Origin: Corticimicrobacter sp040137905
GTDB lineage: Bacteria; Pseudomonadota; Gammaproteobacteria; Burkholderiales; Burkholderiaceae_B
DNA: 64,000 bases
Direction: 5' to 3'
Assembly (NCBI RefSeq): GCF_040137905.1
Contig: NZ_JBEFDG010000071.1
Location: forward strand, 1-64,000
Part shown: in pieces, positions 17,540 to 26,285 of the stretch
Layout of the letters: each line of letters opens with the position of its first letter
Numbering within the stretch: the stretch's first letter is position 1
The notes under the pieces: generated by a model
Database searches by the model: none
Told to the model about the DNA's origin: nothing
What the model saw: the letters and a program-made list of their open reading frames with translations, nothing else
Made by a program: the position numbers and the translations under genes

Positions 17540-20260
17540 ATGAGTCAAACCTTGTTGTTGGTGGACGGTTCTAGTTATCTGTACCGCGCCTATCATGCCA
17601 TGCCGGATCTGCGCAATGCTCAGGGCGAACCGACAGGTGCACTGTATGGTGTAGTCAATATGCTACGCAAGCTGACGCAGGATCACAAGGCAAAGTATGC
17701 CGCCTGCGTATTCGATGCGCGAGGCAAGACCTTCCGCGATGACCTGTATCCCGAATACAAGGCGCAGCGTCCTTCCATGCCCGAGGACCTGGCACGGCAG
17801 ATCGAGCCGATTCACCAGGCAGTCAGGGCACTGGGTTGGCCGGTGCTGGCGGTCGAGGGCGTAGAGGCCGATGACGTGATCGGCACCTTGTCGGTACGGG
17901 CTGCCGCCGCCGGCATGCAGACCGTGATTTCCACCGGCGACAAGGATCTGGCTCAACTGGCCGATGCGCACACCACGCTGGTCAACACCATGAGTGGCGA
18001 GAGCCTGGACCCTGCCGGCGTGCTGGCCAAGTTCGGCGTACCGCCCGAGCGCATCGTTGATTACCTGATGCTGATCGGGGATACCGTCGATAATGTGCCG
18101 GGTGTGACCAAGGTCGGGCCCAAGACAGCGGTCAAGTGGCTGTCGGAGCATGGCTCCATCGAAAAACTGATCGAGGTGGCGGAACAGATCAAGGGTGTGG
18201 CCGGGCAGAATCTGCGCGAGGCCATCCCCAATTTCAGCCTGACCCGGCAACTGCTGACGGTCAAGACCGACTGCGCGCTGGATATGCACATGACCGGCTG
18301 GGATGCACTCCTCATGCGGGAACCCGATCGTGATACTTTGCTTGGGCTGTATGAGCGTTATGGTCTTCGGAGCTGGTTGCGTGAGTTGAGTGGTGAGGCC
18401 GATCGCATTCCGGAAGGTGATTCCAGGATCGCCGCAGAGGTCCAGCAGGCCGGCCCGGTCGAGGTTCATTACGATACCATCCTGACATGGGCTGATTTCG
18501 AGCGCTGGCAAGGCCTGCTGGAGCAGGCCGAGCTGGTGGCGCTGGATACCGAGACGACTTCCCTCAATGAAATGCAGGCCCGTCTGGTCGGTATTTCACT
18601 GGCGGTCGAACCGGGTCGGGCCTGCTATATCCCGCTGGCGCACAGGGGGCCGGATGCCGTCGAGCAACTGCCCAGGGATGAAGTCCTGGCCCGCCTGGGC
18701 CCCTGGCTGGCGTCCTCTGCGCCCAAAGTGCTGCACCATGCCAAGTACGATACCCATGTGTTTGCCAATGAAGGTATCGCGCTGGGTGGCGTGGCGCACG
18801 ATACGATGTTGCAGGCCTATGTGCTGGAATCGCATCGCGGTGTCGGCATGACTGATCTGGCCCGGCGCTGGCTGGGCCGCGAGGGCGTGACGTACGAACA
18901 ACTGTGCGGCAAGGGGGCCAAGCAGATCGGTTTTGATGAAGTCGATATCGGATTGGCCGCGCATTACGCCAGCGAAGATGCCGATTTCACGCTGCAATTG
19001 CATCAGGTGCTGTATCCCAGGGTCGAGGCGGAAGCCGGCCTGCTGGCGACCTATCGCCTGGAGATCGAGGTGTCGCCGGTGCTGGTGGCGATCGAACGCA
19101 ATGGCGTACGGATCGATGCCGACGAACTGGCGCACCAGAGCCATGCACTGGGCCAGGAAATGTTGCAGATCGAACAGCGCGCCTACGAACTGGCTGGCCA
19201 GCCGTTCAATCTGAACTCTCCCAAGCAACTGGGAGAGATCCTGTTCGGTCGCATGGGCTTGCCGGTCGTGCGCAAGACGGCTGGTGGCGCACCCTCGACC
19301 GACGAGGAGGTGTTGACGCGACTGGCTCTGGATTATCCGCTGCCCAAGGCGCTGCTCGACTATCGTGGCCTGTCCAAGCTCAAATCCACCTATACCGACA
19401 AGCTGCCGCGCATGATCGAGCCTGCCACGGGCCGGGTGCATACCCGCTACGCCCAGGCTGCCGTGATCACGGGACGGCTGGCTTCATCGGACCCCAACCT
19501 GCAGAACATTCCGGTGCGTACGGAGGCGGGTCGGCGTGTGCGGGCGGCTTTTGTCGCAACGGATGGTGGCCGCATCGTGTCCGCCGATTATTCGCAGATC
19601 GAACTGCGGGTCATGGCGCATGTCTCGGATGACGAGAATCTCCAGAAAGCCTTTGCTGCCGGCGCAGACATCCACCGTGCCACGGCCTCCGAGGTGTTCG
19701 GGGTGGAGATGAATGCGGTCACCTCCGAGCAGCGCCGCGCCGCCAAGGCCATCAATTTCGGTCTGATCTACGGCATGGGAGCCTTCGGGCTGGCATCGAA
19801 CCTGGGGATCACCCGCGATGCTGCGCAATCCTATATCGACCGCTATTTCATGCGCTATCCCGGCGTGGCACGCTACATGGACGAAACCCGTCTCGCGGCA
19901 CGTGAGCAGGGCTATGTCGAGACCGTATTCGGCCGACGTCTGTGGCTGCCGGAAATCCGGGGCGGCAGCGGGCCACGCCGGCAGGCTGCCGAACGGGCCG
20001 CCATCAATGCACCGATGCAGGGGACGGCAGCAGACCTGATCAAGAAGGCAATGGTGCAGGTCGAACGCTGGTTGGAGAAGGAAAAACTGGCCACGCGCAT
20101 GATCATGCAGGTGCATGATGAACTGGTGTTCGATGTCCCGCTTTCAGAGGTCAAGACCTTGCGCGATGCGTTGCCCGCGCTGATGTGCGAGGTTGCCGAA
20201 CTCAAGGTGCCCCTGGTCGCCGAGGTGGGCGAGGGTGACAACTGGGAGCAGGCGCACTGA
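17540..20260 (+). CDS. polA: DNA polymerase I
   Basis: PolA fills gaps and removes RNA primers in replication and repair. The 906-residue protein has the 5-prime nuclease domain (residues 1 to about 300), the 3-prime proofreading domain with DTET at 335-338 (both metal-binding acids present), and the polymerase domain from about 540. Motif A is DYSQIELRVMAH at Asp683 and motif C is VHDELVFDV at Asp860, so all three activities look intact. The start is ATG at 17540, immediately divergent from the LOG gene, so its promoter must lie inside that gene. A low-GC gene begins five bases after its stop. Confidence 0.98.
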   Translation: MSQTLLLVDGSSYLYRAYHAMPDLRNAQGEPTGALYGVVNMLRKLTQDHKAKYAACVFDARGKTFRDDLYPEYKAQRPSMPEDLARQIEPIHQAVRALGWPVLAVEGVEADDVIGTLSVRAAAAGMQTVISTGDKDLAQLADAHTTLVNTMSGESLDPAGVLAKFGVPPERIVDYLMLIGDTVDNVPGVTKVGPKTAVKWLSEHGSIEKLIEVAEQIKGVAGQNLREAIPNFSLTRQLLTVKTDCALDMHMTGWDALLMREPDRDTLLGLYERYGLRSWLRELSGEADRIPEGDSRIAAEVQQAGPVEVHYDTILTWADFERWQGLLEQAELVALDTETTSLNEMQARLVGISLAVEPGRACYIPLAHRGPDAVEQLPRDEVLARLGPWLASSAPKVLHHAKYDTHVFANEGIALGGVAHDTMLQAYVLESHRGVGMTDLARRWLGREGVTYEQLCGKGAKQIGFDEVDIGLAAHYASEDADFTLQLHQVLYPRVEAEAGLLATYRLEIEVSPVLVAIERNGVRIDADELAHQSHALGQEMLQIEQRAYELAGQPFNLNSPKQLGEILFGRMGLPVVRKTAGGAPSTDEEVLTRLALDYPLPKALLDYRGLSKLKSTYTDKLPRMIEPATGRVHTRYAQAAVITGRLASSDPNLQNIPVRTEAGRRVRAAFVATDGGRIVSADYSQIELRVMAHVSDDENLQKAFAAGADIHRATASEVFGVEMNAVTSEQRRAAKAINFGLIYGMGAFGLASNLGITRDAAQSYIDRYFMRYPGVARYMDETRLAAREQGYVETVFGRRLWLPEIRGGSGPRRQAAERAAINAPMQGTAADLIKKAMVQVERWLEKEKLATRMIMQVHDELVFDVPLSEVKTLRDALPALMCEVAELKVPLVAEVGEGDNWEQAH

Positions 20261-20265
20261 TTCGC

Positions 20266-20673
20266 ATGACCATGGACGACAAAGTAGCCATCTGGATATC
20301 CGAGACCATGACTGATGGGTCGATGCGTGAATGGTTTGCCCTGAAAGGCAATGTCTCAAAGTTCAGGCTTGATTTTGATATTGATGCTCAGACAGACTTT
20401 TTCGACGAGGATCATCTGGTCATCCTGAGACATGAACTCGCTGACAATACGCTCGAGGCTGCTGTCAGTGATTATTTTGACCATGCGTTCTGGTCACGGA
20501 TTTCCAGCAGATTGAAGAAAAAAATGCCTGCCAGCAAGGTGAATTTCTTGCTGGCAGCGCCCGGGTTCTCGTATTCAGGAAAAGTGAAGGATACTGGTGG
20601 CCTTGTGTTTCTGGGTAATTTCACCTGTGCCGAAAAAGAGGATGTCGCGAAGTATTTTGACGGTACGTTCTGA
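20266..20673 (+). CDS. Small acidic protein, possibly Imm22-like immunity protein
   Basis: This 135-residue soluble protein starts at ATG 20266 or six bases later at ATG 20272. It opens with VAIWISE, followed by FRLDFDI and a DFFDEDHLVI segment. That order resembles Imm22-type immunity proteins of polymorphic toxin systems, but I place it there only tentatively. The gene is clearly lower in GC than its neighbours: two 60-base stretches I counted (20341-20400 and 20461-20520) are about 38 and 45 percent against about 60 nearby. It sits directly behind polA, with no toxin gene adjacent. This suggests transfer and an orphan immunity role. Confidence 0.55.
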   Translation: MTMDDKVAIWISETMTDGSMREWFALKGNVSKFRLDFDIDAQTDFFDEDHLVILRHELADNTLEAAVSDYFDHAFWSRISSRLKKKMPASKVNFLLAAPGFSYSGKVKDTGGLVFLGNFTCAEKEDVAKYFDGTF

Positions 20674-20708
20674 ACGGTTTGTGTTTGAAGATCTGTTGGG
20701 CAGCGATT

Positions 20709-21575
20709 TTATGCACCGGTAGCAACAGGCCGAGTTGGCTCGCTGCACCATTCGCTCCACGAACCCGGATACAGCCGGCTGCCAGTCAGGCCGGCGATTT
20801 CCATGGCCAGGAGATTGTGGCATGCCGTGATGCCGGAACCGCATTGGTGCACGATGTCGCCGGGATTGCGTTCGCCCAGTACGGATTCGAACTCGGCTCG
20901 CAGGGTGGCTGCCGGCTTGAAGCGCCCGTCGGCAGCCTGGTTTTCGCTGTTGGGGCGGTTGAGCGCGCCAGGAATGTGGCCGGCGACCGGATCCATGGGT
21001 TCGACTTCACCGCGGTAGCGGTTGCCGGCACGGGCATCCAGGACGGTAAAGCGTTGTAGCGGGATATTGGCCAGTACGGCAGCCGCATCGGCGGTGCCGA
21101 CCAGGGAGGCGGGCAGATCCTGGATATCTGTACTGGCAACTGCAAGGGGTTGCGGCTGGGTTTCGACGGCATAGCCGGCGGTGCGCCAGGCTTGCCAGCC
21201 GCCATCCAGCACGGCGACGTTGGCATGGCCGATCCAGCGCAGCATCCACCACAGATGGGCAGCAAACGGGCCGCTGCTGGCATCGTAGATGATGACCTGG
21301 GTCTGCGGACCGACTCCCTGAGCCTGGATCAGTGCTGCGAATGCGGCGCGGTCAGGCAGAGGATGGCGCCCGTTGTGGCCGGTGCGAGGGCTGCACAGGT
21401 CGGTTTCATGGTCGAGAAACAGGGCCCCGGGGATATGCCCCGTGTTGTAGGCTCGCCGTCCCGCCTCGTGGTCGCCAAGGTCGTGGCGGGCATCGAAAAT
21501 GCGGATGCCCGCAGGATCGCTGGCCAGCAGTGCCTTGAGCGCTTCGGGCGTCACGAGCGTGGTGTAGTTGGGCAT
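20709..21575 (-). CDS. 3-mercaptopyruvate-type sulfurtransferase (two rhodanese domains)
   Basis: This 288-residue protein has two tandem rhodanese domains. The N-terminal copy (about 5-135) carries YDASSGPFAAH and lacks a catalytic Cys. The C-terminal copy (about 155-280) has the active-site loop CGSGITAC. A CG(S/T)G loop is typical of mercaptopyruvate sulfurtransferase (SseA), while thiosulfate sulfurtransferase has CRKG. It would move sulfane sulfur in the cytoplasm. It is 16 bases upstream-adjacent to the EamA transporter on the same strand and probably co-transcribed with it. Confidence 0.9.
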   Translation of the reverse strand: MPNYTTLVTPEALKALLASDPAGIRIFDARHDLGDHEAGRRAYNTGHIPGALFLDHETDLCSPRTGHNGRHPLPDRAAFAALIQAQGVGPQTQVIIYDASSGPFAAHLWWMLRWIGHANVAVLDGGWQAWRTAGYAVETQPQPLAVASTDIQDLPASLVGTADAAAVLANIPLQRFTVLDARAGNRYRGEVEPMDPVAGHIPGALNRPNSENQAADGRFKPAATLRAEFESVLGERNPGDIVHQCGSGITACHNLLAMEIAGLTGSRLYPGSWSEWCSEPTRPVATGA

Positions 21576-21591
21576 GGTGTCTCCGAGATTG

Positions 21592-22437
21592 TCAGTGGTG
21601 GGTCACGGTGCGCCATACCGAGAGCAGGCCGGCCAGGACAATGCCGGCCATGCCGATCCAGGCCAGCGTGTCCGGATAGGTATCGAAAAAGAAAATGCCG
21701 AGTATGACTGCAAAGATAATGGTACTGTACTGCAAGGCTGCCGACAGCAGGGCAGATCCCAGGCCGAACGCTCGCGTCATGGAAAGCTGGCCCAGCATGC
21801 CGGTCACGCCCAGGCCGATCAGGGTCAGCCAGCCCCGCAGATCCAGTGGGTGCCAGCCCAGCATATAAAGGCCCAGCAGGCTGCTGAAGCTGACGGTGAG
21901 CGAGAACAGCAGCACGGTGCGCCATTCCGGTTCGCCCATCCGACCCAACTGGCGGACCTGCATGTAGGCGACGGCTGAAAATGCCCCCCCCAGCAGGCCC
22001 AATGCTGCAGGCAGCGTGTCGTCTGCGCCGAGGCTGGGTCGCAGGATCAGCAAGACCCCCAGAAATCCGACCGCCACGCTGGCGATGCAGACAGGATCGC
22101 GCTGCTGGCCGCTTTGTGCCAGCATCCAGCCGGCGATGAACAGTGGCGCGGTATAGCTCAGACTGGTGGCAGTGGCCAGCGGCAGGTGCGACAAGGCATA
22201 GAAGCCCAGCCACATGGCGGTGACGCCGGTGATGTTGCGATAGAGGTGAGGACGCCAATGGGTGGGCCAGACACGCTGGCGTGCGGAGCGCGCCCAGAAC
22301 AGGATCAGCAGTACCGAGGGCACGCCCCGGAACAGGACGATCTGCGCCAGCGTGATGTCTTGCTGCGAGGCGAGCTTGACGAACAGGCCCATCAGGGAAA
22401 ACATGACTGCCGCCAGCAGCATCCAGAGCGCCTGCAT
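21592..22437 (-). CDS. EamA/DMT-family transporter
   Basis: This 281-residue integral membrane protein shows about ten hydrophobic segments in two repeated halves, the drug/metabolite-transporter pattern. It opens MQALWMLLAAVMFSLMGLFVKLAS, whose acidic-free first helix and following VLFRGVPSVLLIL match EamA repeats. It probably exports a metabolite across the inner membrane, with unknown substrate. It is followed by the sulfurtransferase gene, so a sulfur compound is a possibility but only by proximity. It is divergent from htpX. Confidence 0.88.
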   Translation of the reverse strand: MQALWMLLAAVMFSLMGLFVKLASQQDITLAQIVLFRGVPSVLLILFWARSARQRVWPTHWRPHLYRNITGVTAMWLGFYALSHLPLATATSLSYTAPLFIAGWMLAQSGQQRDPVCIASVAVGFLGVLLILRPSLGADDTLPAALGLLGGAFSAVAYMQVRQLGRMGEPEWRTVLLFSLTVSFSSLLGLYMLGWHPLDLRGWLTLIGLGVTGMLGQLSMTRAFGLGSALLSAALQYSTIIFAVILGIFFFDTYPDTLAWIGMAGIVLAGLLSVWRTVTHH

Positions 22438-22575
22438 GGGATAATTCGCCTTGTCTGATGAAAATTGACTTAAAGCAAGAGACTATACTCCGCTGCCGTA
22501 TGCCCGGCCAGGAACTGATCGGGTATTTTGGCGTCAAAGCCTTTCAACCTTGAACCTTTGCAGGATTTCCAGCCC

Positions 22576-23463
22576 ATGAAACGTATTGCCCTGTTTCTCA
22601 TGACCAACCTGGCAGTGATCGTCGTCCTGAGCATTACGTTGCGTCTGCTTGGCGTGGATCGCTACATCACCTCCCAGGGACTGAACATCCAGGCATTGCT
22701 GGTATTTTCGGTCGTGGTCGGTTTTACCGGCTCGTTCATCTCGCTGCTGATGAGCAAGCCCATGGCCAAGTGGAGCACCGGCGCACGCGTGATTGATCCC
22801 AATGCACCGGCTGACCATCGTGAAGCCTGGCTGGTCGATACCGTGCATCAACTGGCGGATCGTGCTGGCATCGGCCGTCCCGAGGTGGCCATTTACGAAG
22901 GCGAACCGAATGCCTTTGCCACGGGTGCCTTCAAGAATGATTCTCTGGTGGCCGTTTCAACCGGCCTGCTGCACAGCATGACCGAAGAGGAAGTGATGGC
23001 CGTGCTGGGGCACGAAGTGGCCCACATCGCCAATGGCGATATGGTCACGCTCACGCTGATCCAGGGCGTGGTCAATACCTTCGTGGTGTTCTTTGCCCGT
23101 GTGGTGGGTTACTTCATCGATCGCGTCGTGCTCAAGAACGAGAAGGGCGGTGGGCTGGGTTATTTCGCCACCGTGATTGTCTGTGAAATCGTCTTCGGCA
23201 TCCTGGCGTCGATCATCGTGGCCTGGTTCTCGCGCCAGCGTGAATTCCGTGCCGATGCAGGTGCAGCCCATCTGCTGGGTTCGCGCGAACCGATGATCCG
23301 TGCGCTGGCCCGCCTGGGGGGGGTACCGGCCGGCGAGTTGCCCAAGACCTTCGAGGCGTCAGGTATTACAGGTGGTGGTGCGATTGCCGCGCTGTTCGCG
23401 ACCCATCCGCCGATTCCGGTACGTATCCAGGCGCTGCAGCAGGCTGGCGGCGGGCGCGGTTAA
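22576..23463 (+). CDS. htpX: Membrane zinc metalloprotease HtpX
   Basis: HtpX degrades misfolded inner-membrane proteins. The 295-residue protein has two N-terminal membrane helices (about 5-25 and 35-55), the zinc motif HEVAH at 146-150 with catalytic Glu147, a further hydrophobic pair (about 160-215) and the third-ligand segment REFRADAG. The start at 22576 (MKRIALFLMTN) is the conserved one; the frame extends 16 codons upstream. Its TAA stop lies in a TTAA that is also the stop of the convergent DUF5071 gene. It is usually heat- or Cpx-type stress regulated, but no such site was identified here. Confidence 0.96.
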   Translation: MKRIALFLMTNLAVIVVLSITLRLLGVDRYITSQGLNIQALLVFSVVVGFTGSFISLLMSKPMAKWSTGARVIDPNAPADHREAWLVDTVHQLADRAGIGRPEVAIYEGEPNAFATGAFKNDSLVAVSTGLLHSMTEEEVMAVLGHEVAHIANGDMVTLTLIQGVVNTFVVFFARVVGYFIDRVVLKNEKGGGLGYFATVIVCEIVFGILASIIVAWFSRQREFRADAGAAHLLGSREPMIRALARLGGVPAGELPKTFEASGITGGGAIAALFATHPPIPVRIQALQQAGGGRG

Positions 23464-23882
23464 TCCGATCCCCATTGTGCCAGCAGCCCGGCGGCAGCCA
23501 GATTCACTTCTTCTGCCGCTTCGCCGGGTGTTGGCTGCTTCGCGATGGCAACGATGTGCGGGTGCAATGCCTGCCGTACTTCGGTTCTGGCCTGCGGCAG
23601 CAGATTGCTGATGATCCAGTATTTCCACATTTCGTCGTCGCCCGCCAGGATATCCATGACAGGTGGAGCCAGGGCCGCGTCAAGCGGGCGCAGCGCTTTC
23701 AGGATATAAGGAGCAACGGGCCAGTTGATGTCTTGCAGCCACACCAGCAATTCCGGCAATACGCGTCGGATCTGTTCCGGGCTGGCATCAAGCAAGCGGT
23801 GACAGGCATCGAAATCCCCTTTGTGGCCGGGAATGAGCCTGCTGATGTCGGTTGATGCGTCGTATGTCACGTCATGCCTCAT
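23460..23882 (-). CDS. DUF5071-like protein
   Basis: This 140-residue soluble protein has the DUF5071 pattern: LIPGHKGDFDACHRL, then LPELLVWLQDINWPVAPYI, then DDEMWKYWIISNLL. The fold looks like a short helical repeat; its function is unknown. I start it at ATG 23882 because the homology begins just after it. That ATG overlaps the end of the upstream gene by 11 bases, suggesting coupling. The frame is open further upstream to 24122 with protein-like composition just before the ATG, so a frameshift that once joined it to the preceding gene is possible. Confidence 0.7.
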   Translation of the reverse strand: MRHDVTYDASTDISRLIPGHKGDFDACHRLLDASPEQIRRVLPELLVWLQDINWPVAPYILKALRPLDAALAPPVMDILAGDDEMWKYWIISNLLPQARTEVRQALHPHIVAIAKQPTPGEAAEEVNLAAAGLLAQWGSD

Positions 23883-24312
23883 GGAAATCCGTGTTGCTGC
23901 GCGTGCTGCGTTGCTCTTTGCCTGGGTCGTGTCGCCGACAGCGTCCTCGCTGGCTGAATGTCCAGACATGGCCCAGGTCATCACGGATGTATGCGGTACA
24001 GGAGAATGGGTCTCCATGTGAGCGTCTATCCGTGACGGCCGCACCCATGGGCTGCTGTGTATTGAACAGAATCTCAATGCGGGCCTCGCTGACCTGCGAC
24101 AGGCTGAGTCCATAGCGCTCAATCATGCGCAGCAGGCGCTGTCCATAGGTTTTTGCTATCATCGGGGTATATGACAGCGATGGAAGGGTATGTCCTGTCA
24201 ATAGATCCAGGCGAAAAGTGTGTACGCACCGGATCGACAGATCGCGGTAGATCATACCCATGCCCCAGTAGCCGTCCACATCGTTGTAACGGGAGATGAA
24301 GGCTGAAGCCAT
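23872..24312 (-). CDS. Unknown small protein upstream of DUF5071
   Basis: I do not recognise this 146-residue protein. Its first 110 residues read like a folded domain (ISRYNDVDGYWGMGMIY, then a stretch of mixed hydrophobic and polar residues ending GHVWTF). The last 30 residues are unusually Arg-rich, as expected of out-of-frame translation. AAAGGGG lies 11 bases before the ATG at 24312. It shares its end with the DUF5071 gene. It may be a coupled partner of that gene, or the N-terminal half of a single gene split by a frameshift near 23950. Confidence 0.45.
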   Translation of the reverse strand: MASAFISRYNDVDGYWGMGMIYRDLSIRCVHTFRLDLLTGHTLPSLSYTPMIAKTYGQRLLRMIERYGLSLSQVSEARIEILFNTQQPMGAAVTDRRSHGDPFSCTAYIRDDLGHVWTFSQRGRCRRHDPGKEQRSTRSNTDFHEA

Positions 24313-24391
24313 GCCCGCAGCAACCCCTTTCAGGTTTCTGCGTCGGCGCATTGTTGGTTTTCACGCAAGGTGGCTATAGACAGCTGCATGC

Positions 24392-24715
24392 TCAGGTCGT
24401 CGCGCTGTAGTATTTGAAGTCAATGCCGAGCTTTCCATCCGTGGCATGTTCGGCAAGTTTCTCGATCAGGCAGGCAGAATGCTCGGGTGTTGCACTGTTA
24501 CCCGTGAATGACGCCAGCAATTTTCCTGCGCTCCAGGCCTCCCAGTAGTGGTGTTGTCCTGCAATCCCAGGCAGATAATGCCTCTCCGCCAGCATCAGGA
24601 ACACATCCTTCAGCGTCACAGTGATAGGCAGGGCAAGCTGCAGGAAGTGGGGGGCATCGATATCATCCCCCATGCAGACGCTGTCCCGAGTCACCTCGAC
24701 AAGGCAGTCTGCCAT
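24392..24715 (-). CDS. Unknown 107-residue protein coupled to the Rieske oxygenase
   Basis: The start ATG at 24715 shares one base with the TGA of the upstream oxygenase (TGATG), a strong sign of translational coupling. The protein opens MADCLVEVTRDSVCMGDD and ends GIDFKYYSATT. It has no membrane segment or known motif that I can name. The stop is followed by 79 bases before the next gene. It may be a chaperone or immunity-type partner, but no function can be assigned. Confidence 0.6.
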   Translation of the reverse strand: MADCLVEVTRDSVCMGDDIDAPHFLQLALPITVTLKDVFLMLAERHYLPGIAGQHHYWEAWSAGKLLASFTGNSATPEHSACLIEKLAEHATDGKLGIDFKYYSATT

Positions 24716-25857
24716 CAGGCGGGCTCGTCCATCACGCGCCGGTACCATTCGTGGAAGTGGCGCATGCCGTCTTCCATCGGTGACTGGTAGGGGCCGGCCT
24801 CGGAGATGCCTCGCTTGAACAGTGCCAGCCGGCCCGCATCCATGCGTTCGGCGATCTCATCATCCTCGATGGCGGTTTCCATGTAGGCAGCACGCTGGGC
24901 TTCGACGAACTCGCGCTCGAATGCGGCGATTTCTTCCGGGTAGTAGAACTCGACCACGTTGAGCGTTTCCTGCGGGCTCTGGGGATACAGCGTCGACAGC
25001 ACCAGCACATGGGGATACAGCTCGATCATGTGAGTCGGAAAATACGTGACCCAGAGTGCGCCGAAATCCGGTGCCTGGCCCCCTCGGTATTCAAGTAGCC
25101 GGTCGTGCCACTGGCCGTAGATGTCCGAACCGGGCTGCGACAGGCCCTGGTGCACGCCGACCCGCTGCAGGCTGTGCCAGTCACCGAACTCCCATTGCAG
25201 GTCATCGCAGGTGACGAAGCGACCCAGCCCGGGGTGGAAGGGGCCGACGTGATAGTCTTCCAGGTAGACTTCGATGAACGTCTTCCAGTTGTAGTTGCAC
25301 TGGTGCAGTTCGACATGATCGAGCACGTAATCGGAGAAATCGAACTCGGGCCGTGAAAAAAGATGACCAAGGTCACCTGTCGCATTGCGCGGGCCTTCGA
25401 ACAGCAACCCATGACAGGATTGCAGTGCGAAACGCTGCAGGTTCAGGCAGGGTTTGCTGTCGAACTGCGGTGCGCCCAGCAGTTCGCCTTCGCCATTGTA
25501 GGTCCAGCGATGCAGCGGACAGACGATATTGCCGCCGGTGTCGCGCAGATTGCCCCGATCATGGATCGGGCCGTCGACGCGGCCCGCCTCACCGCCGAGC
25601 ATGAGGGCCTGGCGATGGCGGCAGACGTTGGAGAGCAGGGCATGTTGCCCGGCTGGCTGATGAATGAGGATGCGACCGTTGCGCTCGTGCGCCAGCGTGC
25701 GCCAGTCGCCAGGATCGGGCACCATGCTGGCATGCCCGGCGTAGAGCGCGGATTGCTTGAAAATCAGTTCCTTTTCCCGCTGCAGGCGGGCTTCGTCGAA
25801 ATAGGCTTCAACAGGCAACTGGGTACGAGGTGGCGCGATGCGGTCGCGTGCAGTCAT
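24715..25857 (-). CDS. Rieske-type aromatic ring-hydroxylating oxygenase, large subunit
   Basis: This 380-residue protein has a Rieske 2Fe-2S centre with ligands Cys79, His81, Cys113 and His116 (CRHR and CPLH). The catalytic domain carries the mononuclear-iron motif with His203 and His208 in EDYHVGPFHPG. GGAGGGA lies close before the ATG at 25857, which settles the start over a longer frame. Such proteins need a reductase; none is adjacent. The substrate is unknown; family members act on aromatic acids, betaines or quaternary amines. The next gene is coupled to it by TGATG. Confidence 0.9.
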   Translation of the reverse strand: MTARDRIAPPRTQLPVEAYFDEARLQREKELIFKQSALYAGHASMVPDPGDWRTLAHERNGRILIHQPAGQHALLSNVCRHRQALMLGGEAGRVDGPIHDRGNLRDTGGNIVCPLHRWTYNGEGELLGAPQFDSKPCLNLQRFALQSCHGLLFEGPRNATGDLGHLFSRPEFDFSDYVLDHVELHQCNYNWKTFIEVYLEDYHVGPFHPGLGRFVTCDDLQWEFGDWHSLQRVGVHQGLSQPGSDIYGQWHDRLLEYRGGQAPDFGALWVTYFPTHMIELYPHVLVLSTLYPQSPQETLNVVEFYYPEEIAAFEREFVEAQRAAYMETAIEDDEIAERMDAGRLALFKRGISEAGPYQSPMEDGMRHFHEWYRRVMDEPA

Positions 25858-26051
25858 CAGGGATTTCCCTCCGCCATGACAGTGAAGCCTGCGGGACGGC
25901 ACGCCGTTCATGCGTCCGCACAGGCGCGAAGAAAGGGGGCAATTGTACCTCATGGCCTTTCAGCTTCCCGGGATTGCAGGGCGGGTTCTTGCTGCAAGTG
26001 GCGTGCTTCTTTGTACAATCGCTTTTTTATCGTTGCTCCACGGAGGCGTAC

Positions 26052-26285
26052 TTGAGTACAGATCAACCGCAGGGATTCGAAGCTGCCCTGTCAGAACTGG
26101 AGCAGCTTGCGGCGGCCATGGAGCGCGGCGACATGCCGCTGGAGCATTCGCTCGAAGCCTATCGGCGTGGCGTGGCCCTGGCGCGGACCTGCCAGCAACA
26201 GCTCGAGCAGGCCGAACAGCAGGTCAAGGTGCTGGAGCAGGATCTGTTGCGGCCGCTGGAGCAGGCGACTGGAGAACGTGCGTGA
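26052..26285 (+). CDS. xseB: Exodeoxyribonuclease VII small subunit
   Basis: XseB pairs with XseA to form exonuclease VII, which degrades single-stranded DNA. The 77-residue protein has the typical GFEAALSELEQLAAAMERG and LEHSLEAYRRGV helices. The start is TTG at 26052, chosen because GGAGG lies six bases upstream (26042-26046) and the conserved region begins here; the frame runs open for 74 more codons. Its TGA overlaps the GTG of ispA by four bases. It is the first gene of the xseB-ispA-dxs operon, whose large subunit xseA is not in the window. Confidence 0.92.
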   Translation: MSTDQPQGFEAALSELEQLAAAMERGDMPLEHSLEAYRRGVALARTCQQQLEQAEQQVKVLEQDLLRPLEQATGERA

